A stretch of DNA of 8,677 nt from Gammaproteobacteria bacterium (GTDB lineage Bacteria > Pseudomonadota > Gammaproteobacteria > Chromatiales > Chromatiaceae): NCBI GenBank assembly GCA_024644505.1, contig JAHEHQ010000096.1, forward strand, positions 1 to 8,677, read 5' to 3'. The notes beneath the pieces were generated by a model. The model saw nothing but the letters and a program-made list of their open reading frames with translations. It made no database searches and was not told where the DNA came from. Shown piece after piece: positions 1-6,438 of the stretch (positions within the stretch are counted from its first letter, which is position 1; every line of letters starts with the position of its first letter). The position numbers were made by a program, and so were the translations under genes.

Positions 1-231
1 GCAGAGGATGGTCAGATCCTGAAAGTTGTCACCTACTATGCGACACACATCAATGCTTCACTTAAGCCCTTTCATTGGTATAAGGAGCATGTCCTTAGAG
101 GGGCGAGAGAGCATCGGTTGCCAGATCACTATATCCGGACCATAGAGCTTGTCGAAACAGTCCGTGATCCCGATTTCCTGCGACACGCCCAGGAACTGGT
201 GATTTACCGGGGAGTCTCCTATCGGATTTAA
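1..231 (+). CDS. Gamma-glutamylcyclotransferase-like protein, C-terminal fragment
   Basis: The reading frame is open from the first base to a TAA at 229-231 and encodes the last 76 residues of a protein whose start lies off the left edge. The visible part has a WYKEHVLRGAREHRLP segment (residues 26-41 of the fragment) followed by a Tyr-Ile-rich helix and an ending ELVIYRGVSYRI. The Trp-Tyr-Lys then Val-Leu-x-Gly-Ala-x-Glu-His-x-Leu-Pro pattern is typical of the C-terminal part of gamma-glutamylcyclotransferase (AIG2/GGCT-like) proteins, cytoplasmic enzymes that release 5-oxoproline from gamma-glutamyl amines or peptides. The catalytic glutamate and the N-terminal glycine-rich substrate loop are not in the window, so activity cannot be judged. 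The gene converges with the small minus-strand gene at 347-592 and shares its terminator. Family assignment is from remembered pattern, not a search. Confidence 0.7.
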   Translation, partial: AEDGQILKVVTYYATHINASLKPFHWYKEHVLRGAREHRLPDHYIRTIELVETVRDPDFLRHAQELVIYRGVSYRI

Positions 232-272
232 CCCTTGGCTCATAGCACCACGAACCTCGGGATGAGAATAAC

Positions 273-287
273 CACGAAACATTCGTG
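273..287. repeat. Small perfect inverted repeat beside the terminator
   Basis: CACGAA (273-278) and TTCGTG (282-287) form a 6-bp stem with a three-base loop, immediately before the larger terminator hairpin. The left arm is part of an 8-base word ACCACGAA that also occurs at 247-254. With the neighbouring hairpin it forms a tandem-hairpin spacer between two convergent genes. It may support transcript end stability; a function is not shown by the sequence. Confidence 0.5.
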
Positions 288-288
288 C

Positions 289-323
289 AAAAGTAAAACC
301 CGCATGCAGCGGGCTTTACTTTT
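289..323. terminator. Bidirectional intrinsic terminator between convergent genes
   Basis: AAAAGTAAAACCCGC (289-303) pairs with GCGGGCTTTACTTTT (309-323) around a five-base loop ATGCA, with one mismatch (298/314). The GC-rich top and the A-tract/T-tract base give a terminator-like structure on both strands. It sits 57 bases after the stop of the left-edge gene and 23 bases after the stop of the 347-592 gene, as expected for a terminator shared by two converging transcripts. Confidence 0.9.
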
Positions 324-346
324 GAAATACAACCCAATCTGAGGCT

Positions 347-592
347 TTAGATCTTTGCAAAGGCTTCGTCAAAGTCCTTGGCTGCGGCGTCGGTAAATTC
401 GAAGTTTTTGCGGATGTAATCCAGGGTCCGCTTCTCGGTCTCGGTTACGCCCTGTCCATCACTTGCCGACTTGAACAGGTCGGTAACCTCATCCTTGGAA
501 ATCTTGCCTTCACCGCGCCCGGTGGTGTGCTTTCTGGCGAGGTCCAACAGTTCCTTTTCGTATTGTATTCCGTCGATGCTCTGATATGCCAT
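347..592 (-). CDS. Small acidic helical protein of unknown function (81 aa)
   Basis: An 81-residue soluble, highly charged protein with no signal peptide, membrane segment or cysteine. I chose the ATG at 590-592 over an in-frame ATG five codons upstream (605-607) because GGAG (complement of 601-604) lies eight bases before it, whereas the upstream ATG has only a weak ribosome site. Residues 24-35 (TGRGEGKISKDE) have the spacing of an EF-hand loop, with Gly at loop position 6, Ile at 8 and Glu at 12, but Thr and Arg replace the usual acidic residues at 1 and 3. Residues 42-54 (SASDGQGVTETEK) look like a second degenerate repeat of the same helix-loop-helix kind. I do not recognise a named family. 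The gene stands alone, 186 bases downstream of the DUF2959 gene, and ends at a strong terminator, so it is probably a separate short transcript. It could be a calcium-binding-like or purely structural module. Confidence 0.75.
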   Translation of the reverse strand: MAYQSIDGIQYEKELLDLARKHTTGRGEGKISKDEVTDLFKSASDGQGVTETEKRTLDYIRKNFEFTDAAAKDFDEAFAKI

Positions 593-778
593 TTCAACTT
601 CTCCCATTTCTGTTCTTTTAAGTGAAGTTTAATGTTATAGAAATGTGCATTGTTGGTACAGATCTGGATTGAGAGATGTGTGGGGGCAGACACCAGACAG
701 TCCATATTCAGGATAACCTTGGAAACCATTTCGGTTCTCAAAAGATTGTGGTGCGTGACCCTGTAAGGGGTCTCCTCT

Positions 779-1423
779 TCAGCTGTTTTGCAGGCGTTGT
801 ATGAACCGGTTGGACTCCTCGATGGACTGGTTCATCCTGTTGATCAGGCGACCGATATCAGATCTCAGGTTGGTGAACTCTCCGCGCAGGGAGCCGATCG
901 CCTGTGCATTGAGATTGTGTTTCAGAAACAGGGTGTTGTCTCGCAAGCTGCTGAGTACAGGTTGCATACTCTGTTCGGCCTTACGCATGGAGCTGAGCAT
1001 TTCCCCGTAATGTCGTTTGGTTGCCTTCAGTTTCCGAGTGCTTGCGGTTTTCAGGTTTTGATTCTGGTAAAGCTCAAGTTCTTCCTGCCACTCATCGAAC
1101 AAGGCATCCGCCACCGATTCAACCTTGTCTATTCGGCTGGAAACCGCTTGCGCGGCGGCTTCGCTGGCCTCGAACTCGCCATTTAATCTCTCATAGGCTG
1201 ATTTCAGATCCGTGTTTTCCAATTCGATGACGGAAGCAAATTGATCGAGCGCCGATCTAAACTGATCCTGAGCTTCGCTTTGGGCATCCCGAGCTGATTC
1301 AACTCTATCTACGAGAATGTCACGCTTGTGATAACCCACCTTCTCCATGGCGTCATAGTAGGTGGAGGCGCAACCGCTCAAAACCAGCAATGCAAAGATC
1401 AGGAGATAGTGTAAGTTGTACAT
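779..1423 (-). CDS. DUF2959 family lipoprotein
   Basis: A 214-residue protein with a lipoprotein signal: hydrophobic residues 4-15 followed by the lipobox Leu-Ser-Gly-Cys, so Cys18 would be lipidated. The residue after Cys18 is Ala, which fits outer-membrane sorting. The mature part begins with a Tyr-rich stretch and the block EKVGYHKRDILVDRVESARD (residues 27-46), then a long alpha-helical, coiled-coil-like region rich in Glu, Gln, Ala and Leu, including ALFDEWQEELELY (about 107-119) and LFLKHNLNAQAIGSL (about 165-179). These blocks match my memory of the DUF2959 family of proteobacterial lipoproteins, whose molecular function is unknown; the length is normal for it. The start ATG has only a distant GGAG (12 bases upstream), so initiation may be weak or coupled. 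It lies 64 bases after the glucokinase stop on the same strand, so co-transcription is possible but nothing ties the functions together. Confidence 0.85.
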   Translation of the reverse strand: MYNLHYLLIFALLVLSGCASTYYDAMEKVGYHKRDILVDRVESARDAQSEAQDQFRSALDQFASVIELENTDLKSAYERLNGEFEASEAAAQAVSSRIDKVESVADALFDEWQEELELYQNQNLKTASTRKLKATKRHYGEMLSSMRKAEQSMQPVLSSLRDNTLFLKHNLNAQAIGSLRGEFTNLRSDIGRLINRMNQSIEESNRFIQRLQNS

Positions 1424-1469
1424 GGTTACTCATGACTCCATTTGGATGGATAAGTATGCTCCTCATTCC

Positions 1470-1499
1470 AATGCAACCTGCATTCGATCACAGATGATC
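1470..1499 (-). repeat. Two tandem small hairpins at the glucokinase 3' end
   Basis: AATGCA (1470-1475) pairs with TGCATT (1479-1484) around a three-base loop, and GATCA (1486-1490) pairs with TGATC (1495-1499) around CAGA. The second hairpin overlaps the glucokinase stop codon (1488-1490). No U-tract follows on the minus strand, so they do not make a standard terminator. They may be chance, a transcript-stabilising end, or a partial barrier before the DUF2959 gene. Confidence 0.35.
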
Positions 1500-2483
1500 C
1501 AATCCCTTTTCCGAAAGAATGCGAAGTACCGGCCCGAACAATGCGGTCCGGTCGTTCGTGATCACTTTTACTGCCATGTCACCCATCAGGGGTTGCATCT
1601 GTCCCTTTTCACGAAAAGCATTGATAAATTCCGGTTGCTTTAGCCAGCTGATGATCTTTGGTGCAATGCCACCGCCGATAAAGACACCACCGGTAGCCAT
1701 CAATTTAAGTGCCTGGTTACCCGTTTCCGAACCGTACAGGCGGGTGAACATCGTCAGGGCCTTAGTGCAAGTCGGGTTCGTGGCATCGGTTGCGGCTTTG
1801 TGAATGACCGCCGCTGGGTCTTCCAGCTGCATCTTCTTTGCAAGCCATTGAGGGGCCTCAACATCCTCATGATCAAGAAGGAACTCAAAGATGTTGATCA
1901 GTCCGGGACCGGAGACTACCCGCTCCCAGCTGGCATGGCCATATTTTCTCTGCAGCCAGGAGAGCAGTTCGAACTCCAGGGTGTCATGGGGGGCAAAATC
2001 GCAATGGCCACCTTCAGTAGCAAATGGCAGGTGGTGGACGCCATCCCAGAATAGGCCGGCTTCACCCAGGCCGGTGCCGGCAGCAATGACCATGCGGTTT
2101 CCGGCCGGATCGGGCAGCCCTTCCTGGAGGGTGACAAGATCATCTTCTGCCAGGGCGCTGATTCCCCATGCGGTAGCCTCGAGATCATTCAACAAAGCAA
2201 CACTGGGGATGCCCAGGTCGGATTCGAGGCGGTCTGCATCGATGGTCCAGGGCAGATTGGTGGTGGTGCAGACACGATCCTTGATCGGACCCGCAAGACC
2301 CAGCCCCGCCGCATCCGGAATGGTCTGTATCGACTCCAGAAAATCACGAATGACCGTATCGAGGTTGGCGTACTTTTGGCTGGGGTAGGTCTGTTCCCGC
2401 AGATTGTCCAGTTTGCCCCGGCGGGTGTCGAACAGGGCCAGCCGGGTTTTGGTACCGCCGATGTCACCAGAAAGGATTTTCAT
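1488..2483 (-). CDS. glk: Glucokinase
   Basis: A 331-residue cytoplasmic enzyme that phosphorylates glucose to glucose 6-phosphate with ATP, feeding glycolysis or recycling glucose from glycogen. It has the actin-like ATPase fold of the bacterial Glk family (PF02685 type): phosphate loop DIGGTKTR at residues 7-14; LGLAGPI at 61-67; TNLPWTID at 75-82; NDLEA at 99-103, in which Asp100 is the expected catalytic base; AGTGLGEA at 135-142; and EGGH at 157-160, sugar-contacting residues. A late ATGGVFIGGGIAPK block forms the adenosine-binding part. Length is close to the 320-residue E. coli enzyme. It lacks the zinc-binding cysteine motif of ROK kinases. The start ATG has no convincing Shine-Dalgarno sequence, and the terminator of the hdrB operon ends only 23 bases upstream. 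The gene is therefore expressed from a very close promoter, as a near-leaderless message, or by readthrough. Confidence 0.92.
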   Translation of the reverse strand: MKILSGDIGGTKTRLALFDTRRGKLDNLREQTYPSQKYANLDTVIRDFLESIQTIPDAAGLGLAGPIKDRVCTTTNLPWTIDADRLESDLGIPSVALLNDLEATAWGISALAEDDLVTLQEGLPDPAGNRMVIAAGTGLGEAGLFWDGVHHLPFATEGGHCDFAPHDTLEFELLSWLQRKYGHASWERVVSGPGLINIFEFLLDHEDVEAPQWLAKKMQLEDPAAVIHKAATDATNPTCTKALTMFTRLYGSETGNQALKLMATGGVFIGGGIAPKIISWLKQPEFINAFREKGQMQPLMGDMAVKVITNDRTALFGPVLRILSEKGLDHL

Positions 2484-2506
2484 GGATTTTAACTGTAACC
2501 GAATTC

Positions 2507-2534
2507 AAAAAAGAAAGCCCTCCTGGGAGGGCTT
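2507..2534 (-). terminator. Intrinsic terminator of the qmoAB-hdrCB operon
   Basis: Read on the minus strand, AAGCCCTC and GAGGGCTT form an 8-bp GC-rich stem closed by a tetraloop (CCAG), followed by TCTTTTTT. It begins 31 bases after the hdrB stop codon. The strong stem and the U-tract on the minus strand make this a confident Rho-independent terminator that ends the operon before glk. Confidence 0.92.
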
Positions 2535-2565
2535 GATTCGTTAATGACCGGTTTCTTGGGTCCGG

Positions 2566-3465
2566 CTATTTTTTTGCGAGCGCCTCCAGCTTCCCGGCCT
2601 TGATCACCTGCTGGTCCAGGGCCGAGTCCTTGGCGGAACGTCCGAAGGCCACATCCATCAGCTGGCTGTAGTAGACGACCGGCATCTTGAACTTGGTGTT
2701 GTGGCGCTGGTTGATCTGATCCTGGTATATCTCCACGTTCATCTGACACACCGGGCAGGGTGTGACGATCATGTCCGCGCTGCTGTCGTAGGCGGATTCG
2801 ATGATGGTCTTGATCATGTCCTGGGATTTCTCGGGTTCCGAGAAGGCCAGGGCGCCGCCGCAGCACTGCACCTTTTTATCATAGTTCTTGACCGGATCCG
2901 CGCCCAGGGTCTCTACCAGTTTGTCCAGATACATGGGGTTTTCAAAGGACTCGCCGGCGATACCGAAAGGCCGGTTGGTCTGGCAGCCGACGTAGCCTGC
3001 GATTTTGAGGCCTTCGAGGGGACGCTGGACCTTGCCGCCGATGGTATCGTAGCCGATGTCTTCTATCAGCACTTCAACCATGTGGCGGATCGGGGTTTCA
3101 TTCTTGAGCTTGAGACCTGCCTCGGCCAGCGCCTGGTTGGTCTCTGCCATCAGCCCGTCGTCTTCATGGAAGCGCTCCGCGGCCTCCCGGGTGGCCAGCC
3201 AGCAGGCGGCACAGGTGGCGACGATGTCTTGACCCGTGTTGTGCTGTTCGGACAAAGCGATATTGCGGGCCGACAGGGTCAGGCGCGGCAGTTCTCCGCC
3301 GCCGCCGTAGCCGATGGAGGCGGCGCAGCAGTTCCAGTCCGGTATCTGGTTGAGCGTGACATCGAGTTCCTCGCACATGGTCTCGACGGATTTCTGCATA
3401 TTGGACGAGGATGCACCTTGCTGGGAGGAACACCCGGGATAGAAGGAGTACTCTTTCTTAGCCAT
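2566..3465 (-). CDS. hdrB: Heterodisulfide reductase subunit B-like protein (Qmo-associated HdrB)
   Basis: A 299-residue soluble iron-sulfur protein with two complete CCG domains. Domain 1 uses Cys12, Cys46-Cys47 and Cys85-x-x-Cys88; domain 2 uses Cys161, Cys201-Cys202 and Cys237-x-x-Cys240. In methanogen HdrB each such domain binds a noncubane [4Fe-4S] cluster that carries the disulfide-reducing site; keeping all ten cysteines suggests that both clusters are made here. Length is typical. The start ATG is preceded by GAGGAA five bases upstream, overlapping the hdrC stop region; only 11 bases separate the genes, so the two are co-translated. It is the last gene of the operon before a strong terminator. 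With HdrC it probably stands in for membrane-bound QmoC as the electron partner of QmoAB. Whether it reduces a disulfide or hands electrons to another carrier cannot be read from the sequence. Confidence 0.92.
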   Translation of the reverse strand: MAKKEYSFYPGCSSQQGASSSNMQKSVETMCEELDVTLNQIPDWNCCAASIGYGGGGELPRLTLSARNIALSEQHNTGQDIVATCAACWLATREAAERFHEDDGLMAETNQALAEAGLKLKNETPIRHMVEVLIEDIGYDTIGGKVQRPLEGLKIAGYVGCQTNRPFGIAGESFENPMYLDKLVETLGADPVKNYDKKVQCCGGALAFSEPEKSQDMIKTIIESAYDSSADMIVTPCPVCQMNVEIYQDQINQRHNTKFKMPVVYYSQLMDVAFGRSAKDSALDQQVIKAGKLEALAKK

Positions 3466-3476
3466 TGTGGTTCCTC

Positions 3477-4103
3477 TCAGTTACCGCTTTTCTGGATGCG
3501 GGCATCTTCCAGTTCATGAGCCTTCTTCATGATCTTCTGGAAGCCGCTAAGGTCTTTGACGCCGTGGCCGCCGAACGCCTCGGTGACGGCCATGCGCTTC
3601 GTTTTGAGCATGCCCAGACCTATGTCTTTCATTTTCAGCGAGGTTTTGACGCCTTCACCGAAGCCGTTCATGAAATAGAGGCTCAGACCCAGTTTCAACT
3701 CGTTGACCCGGCCTTTCTTGTTCAGGTTCTGCCAGAACATCTGGGCAAACCGCTGGGTCGGCTGATTCTTCGGCACCAGGCCCAGGCGCTGGGCATAGTG
3801 GGCGAGACCATGCATGATGTGGGTGATGGGCAGTCCCCTGGGGCAGCGGGAGATGCAGTTGTAGCAGGAGGTGCACATCCACATGGAGTCCGAACTCAGC
3901 ACGGCTTCCCGTTTGCCGGCGCGGATCATCATGAAGATCTCCTGGGGCGGATGCTCCCAGGCATTGCCGAGGGGGCAGGAGCCTGCGCAGACACCGCACT
4001 GCATGCACATCTTGACCCATTCGCCCTCTTCCACATTCGCCTCAACCTCCTGGAGGAAGCTGTTGCGATACTGTTCGATCATTGCGGTATTCAATTCAGT
4101 CAT
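3477..4103 (-). CDS. hdrC: Heterodisulfide reductase subunit C-like ferredoxin (Qmo-associated HdrC)
   Basis: A 208-residue soluble protein with two classical 4Fe-4S motifs: Cys33-x2-Cys36-x2-Cys39-x3-Cys43-Pro and Cys77-x2-Cys80-x2-Cys83-x3-Cys87-Pro. The order and the spacing of about 44 residues between motifs match HdrC and the ferredoxin domain of the QmoC/DsrK/GlpC group. There is no transmembrane helix, so unlike QmoC this is not a membrane cytochrome b fusion. The region after residue 100 is helical and basic, with a long C-terminal tail compared with minimal HdrC. It should pass electrons between the QmoAB clusters and the HdrB noncubane clusters. The start ATG has GGGGA seven bases upstream; a second in-frame ATG at codon 8 is less well placed. 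It lies 84 bases after qmoB and 11 bases before hdrB. Confidence 0.92.
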   Translation of the reverse strand: MTELNTAMIEQYRNSFLQEVEANVEEGEWVKMCMQCGVCAGSCPLGNAWEHPPQEIFMMIRAGKREAVLSSDSMWMCTSCYNCISRCPRGLPITHIMHGLAHYAQRLGLVPKNQPTQRFAQMFWQNLNKKGRVNELKLGLSLYFMNGFGEGVKTSLKMKDIGLGMLKTKRMAVTEAFGGHGVKDLSGFQKIMKKAHELEDARIQKSGN

Positions 4104-4130
4104 GTTTAGTCCCCTTTGTAGGGTAGTCTG

Positions 4131-4194
4131 GCCTCAGAACCGAATCCACCCCACAAAAAGCTGTTGAATTCCAACCGTTCCCGAGCCTCAGAAC
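4131..4194 (-). repeat. 10-base direct repeat flanking the qmoB-hdrC gap
   Basis: GTTCTGAGGC (minus strand) occurs at 4185-4194, where it contains the qmoB stop codon TGA, and again at 4131-4140 in the spacer before hdrC. The copies are 54 bases apart in a gap that is long for this otherwise tight operon. They may be the remnant of a small duplication or a processing/regulatory element; chance is not excluded. Confidence 0.4.
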
Positions 4195-6437
4195 TTGAAC
4201 GGACTCATGCCGATATTCTGCACCGTCTCGGCCATGTCGTTGATCAGTTTGGGCGCACGCTGGATGTCGGTGATGGCGACCTCATAGGAGGCAACACGTT
4301 CCGGTTCCAGGTTGAGAGTCTGGAGGGTGTCGCCCACCTTGCTCATGCGCTCCAGGCCCATCTCCGAGCCCTTGACGAAATGACACTGATAATCCTCGCC
4401 CTTCTGGCACCCCATCAGCACGATGCCGTCGTAGCCGTTGTTCAGGGAGTCGGTGATCCACGAGAGGCTTATCGAACCCAGGCAGCGCACCGGTACGACC
4501 CGGGCCCACTGGGTGATCTCCACCCCGTTCATGGCCGACTGATCCAGCGCCGGATAGGCGTCGTTCTCACAAGCAAGCACCAGGATGCGGGGCTTCTCAT
4601 CCCATTCTTCGGGGACCTCAACGTTTTTGATCTGCTGGCCCACGGTGTCCACGGAGTAGTTCTCGAACGAGATCACGCGTACCGGGCAGGCGCCCATGCA
4701 GGTTCCGCAACGGCGGCAGCGCGCCTCGTTGAAGATCGGGTAGCGTTTCTCGTCCTCGTTTATGGCACCGAACGGGCATTCCACCGTGCAGCGTTTGCAC
4801 TGGGTGCATCCCTCCTTGCGGAAGCTGGGAAAGGAGAGATCGCCGGATCTCGGGTGCGCGGCGCGGCCCTTGCCCGCATTCTCCGCGGCCTGGATCGCCT
4901 TCATGGCGGCACCGGCGGCGTCATCGGCGGCCTGGCGCATATCCATGGGTCGTCGCGTCGGTCCCGCGGCATAGATGCCCGTACGGCGTGTCTCGTATGG
5001 GAAGCAGATGAAGTGGGAGTCCGTGAAACCGTACTTCAGGTGCGGCAGATCCGTCCCCTGACGATATTCCAGGTTGAGAATGGATGGCGGGGCGTTTTCA
5101 AGCAAGGCCCTGGCCTTTTCCTTCTCCGCCTCGTCCTCTGCCTCTTCAACGGCGAGTTGGGCGTACGGGTCCGGGCCGGTGTTGGGCATCATGCCCACGT
5201 CCAGCACCACCAGGTCACATTGCATGGTCGCGTCGTCGTTCAGAATCAGGTCCTTGAATTTAACCTCCAGGGTGCTGCCGGGAACCACTTCGGTTACCGC
5301 ACCCTTGGAAAAGGTGATCATCTTCTGCTGGCCGGCGCGGTAGAAGTCCTCGCCTGCCGCACCCGGAGTGCGCAGATTGTCGAACAGGATGGTGGTATCG
5401 CAGTTGCCGTTGAGCTCCTTGAAATACATCGCCTGCTTGATGGCGATCATGTCGCCTATCCCGGAGTGATAGGGCAGCTCGTTCTCTTCCGTGGAGTTCT
5501 GCCCCACGTTCTGGACAAAGGCCACCGATTCCACCGCTTTACCGTCGGAGGGCCGCTTGATGGGACCGCCGTCGGCCTGCATGACCAGGCCTTCGAGCTC
5601 CTCGTTGGTAACGACGTCGGCGCTCTTGTCGTAAGCATACTGGGGCAGGGCGCTGGGATCGTATAGCTTGAACCCGGTGGCCTGGATGATGGCGCCGAAA
5701 GAGAGGGTCTCGGAACTGCCGGACTCGGTGGCGATCTCCGCATTGAACCGGCCCGGTGCGCCCTCGGTCCTGGCGAGGGTGCTGTTGAGATGAACCGTGA
5801 TGCTGTCGTTTGCCTCGACATCCGCAATCATCTGGCTGATCCCGGTATCCTGGGGTTCGGCATAGGGGGAGCGGGTGGGAATCGACTTGTAGTATCCGCC
5901 GGCATGTCCACCCAGGACGCCGCTCTTCTCGACGATATGCACCGGGTAGCCTGCTGCCGCTGTTTCCAGCGCCGCGGTCATGCCCGTAATGCCGCCGCCC
6001 ACGACCAGGATCTGCTTGTTCAACTCCTGCTCTCCGGAGCCGGTGGGCTGGGTCATGAATTTGACCTCGGCACAGGCCATGCGAATGTAGTCGTCCGCCA
6101 TCTCCTGAGTGGTCTCCCGATTTTCATCGGTGTCCGGGCGTACCCAGATCACGCCTTCACGCAGGTTGGCGCGGGACATGGCGACCTCGGTGAAATTGAA
6201 GGCCTCGACCTTGGCGCGGCGGGAGCAGGCGGCGATCATAATATGGGTGACGCCTTCGTTGGCAATGTCATCCCGGATCGTCTGTACGCCCTCTTTGCTG
6301 CACAACATCTCGTGCTGCCTGCAGGACTGCATCTTGCCGTCCCGGGTCGCGATGGTTTCCAGTTGCCCGGCGTCGAGTCGTTCGCCGATGCCACAGCCGG
6401 TGCAGATATACCCGGCGAATTTTTTTTCGTCAGCCAC
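4188..6437 (-). CDS. qmoB: QmoB, HdrA-like FAD/iron-sulfur protein with C-terminal MvhD-like domain
   Basis: A 749-residue cytoplasmic flavin and iron-sulfur subunit of the quinone-interacting membrane-bound oxidoreductase type. Order of domains: an N-terminal cysteine cluster as in HdrA (Cys12, Cys15, Cys39, Cys46, Cys71); a FAD-binding Rossmann domain with GGGITG at residues 147-152; a late FAD block ending near GIYAAGPTRR; two 4Fe-4S motifs (Cys544, 547, 550, 554 and Cys574, 577, 580, 584, each ending Cys-Pro); and an MvhD/FlpD-like domain from about 615 to the end with Cys623, Cys652, Cys677 and Cys685, a likely [2Fe-2S] site. The MvhD-like tail distinguishes QmoB from QmoA. A low-complexity Glu/Ala stretch (about residues 431-445) is probably a surface loop. 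Translation starts at GTG, one base after the qmoA stop, which indicates coupling. It should move electrons between APS reductase/QmoA and HdrCB. Confidence 0.93.
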   Translation of the reverse strand: MADEKKFAGYICTGCGIGERLDAGQLETIATRDGKMQSCRQHEMLCSKEGVQTIRDDIANEGVTHIMIAACSRRAKVEAFNFTEVAMSRANLREGVIWVRPDTDENRETTQEMADDYIRMACAEVKFMTQPTGSGEQELNKQILVVGGGITGMTAALETAAAGYPVHIVEKSGVLGGHAGGYYKSIPTRSPYAEPQDTGISQMIADVEANDSITVHLNSTLARTEGAPGRFNAEIATESGSSETLSFGAIIQATGFKLYDPSALPQYAYDKSADVVTNEELEGLVMQADGGPIKRPSDGKAVESVAFVQNVGQNSTEENELPYHSGIGDMIAIKQAMYFKELNGNCDTTILFDNLRTPGAAGEDFYRAGQQKMITFSKGAVTEVVPGSTLEVKFKDLILNDDATMQCDLVVLDVGMMPNTGPDPYAQLAVEEAEDEAEKEKARALLENAPPSILNLEYRQGTDLPHLKYGFTDSHFICFPYETRRTGIYAAGPTRRPMDMRQAADDAAGAAMKAIQAAENAGKGRAAHPRSGDLSFPSFRKEGCTQCKRCTVECPFGAINEDEKRYPIFNEARCRRCGTCMGACPVRVISFENYSVDTVGQQIKNVEVPEEWDEKPRILVLACENDAYPALDQSAMNGVEITQWARVVPVRCLGSISLSWITDSLNNGYDGIVLMGCQKGEDYQCHFVKGSEMGLERMSKVGDTLQTLNLEPERVASYEVAITDIQRAPKLINDMAETVQNIGMSPFKF

Positions 6438-6438
6438 G

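Noticed and set aside
445..741. 98-codon minus-strand frame overlapping the small gene
   Set aside because: It overlaps the better-supported 347-592 gene in another frame and has no good ribosome site.
757..772. GACCC/GGGTC hairpin after the DUF2959 gene as a terminator
   Set aside because: Only a 5-bp stem and no U-tract follows directly on the minus strand.
2701..3519. 272-codon open frame on the plus strand
   Set aside because: Antisense to hdrB, whose ten conserved cysteines prove the minus strand is coding.
4164..5666. 500-codon open frame on the plus strand
   Set aside because: It is antisense to qmoB, has His/Gly/Val-rich composition typical of a reverse-strand shadow of a GC-rich gene, and no domain is recognisable.
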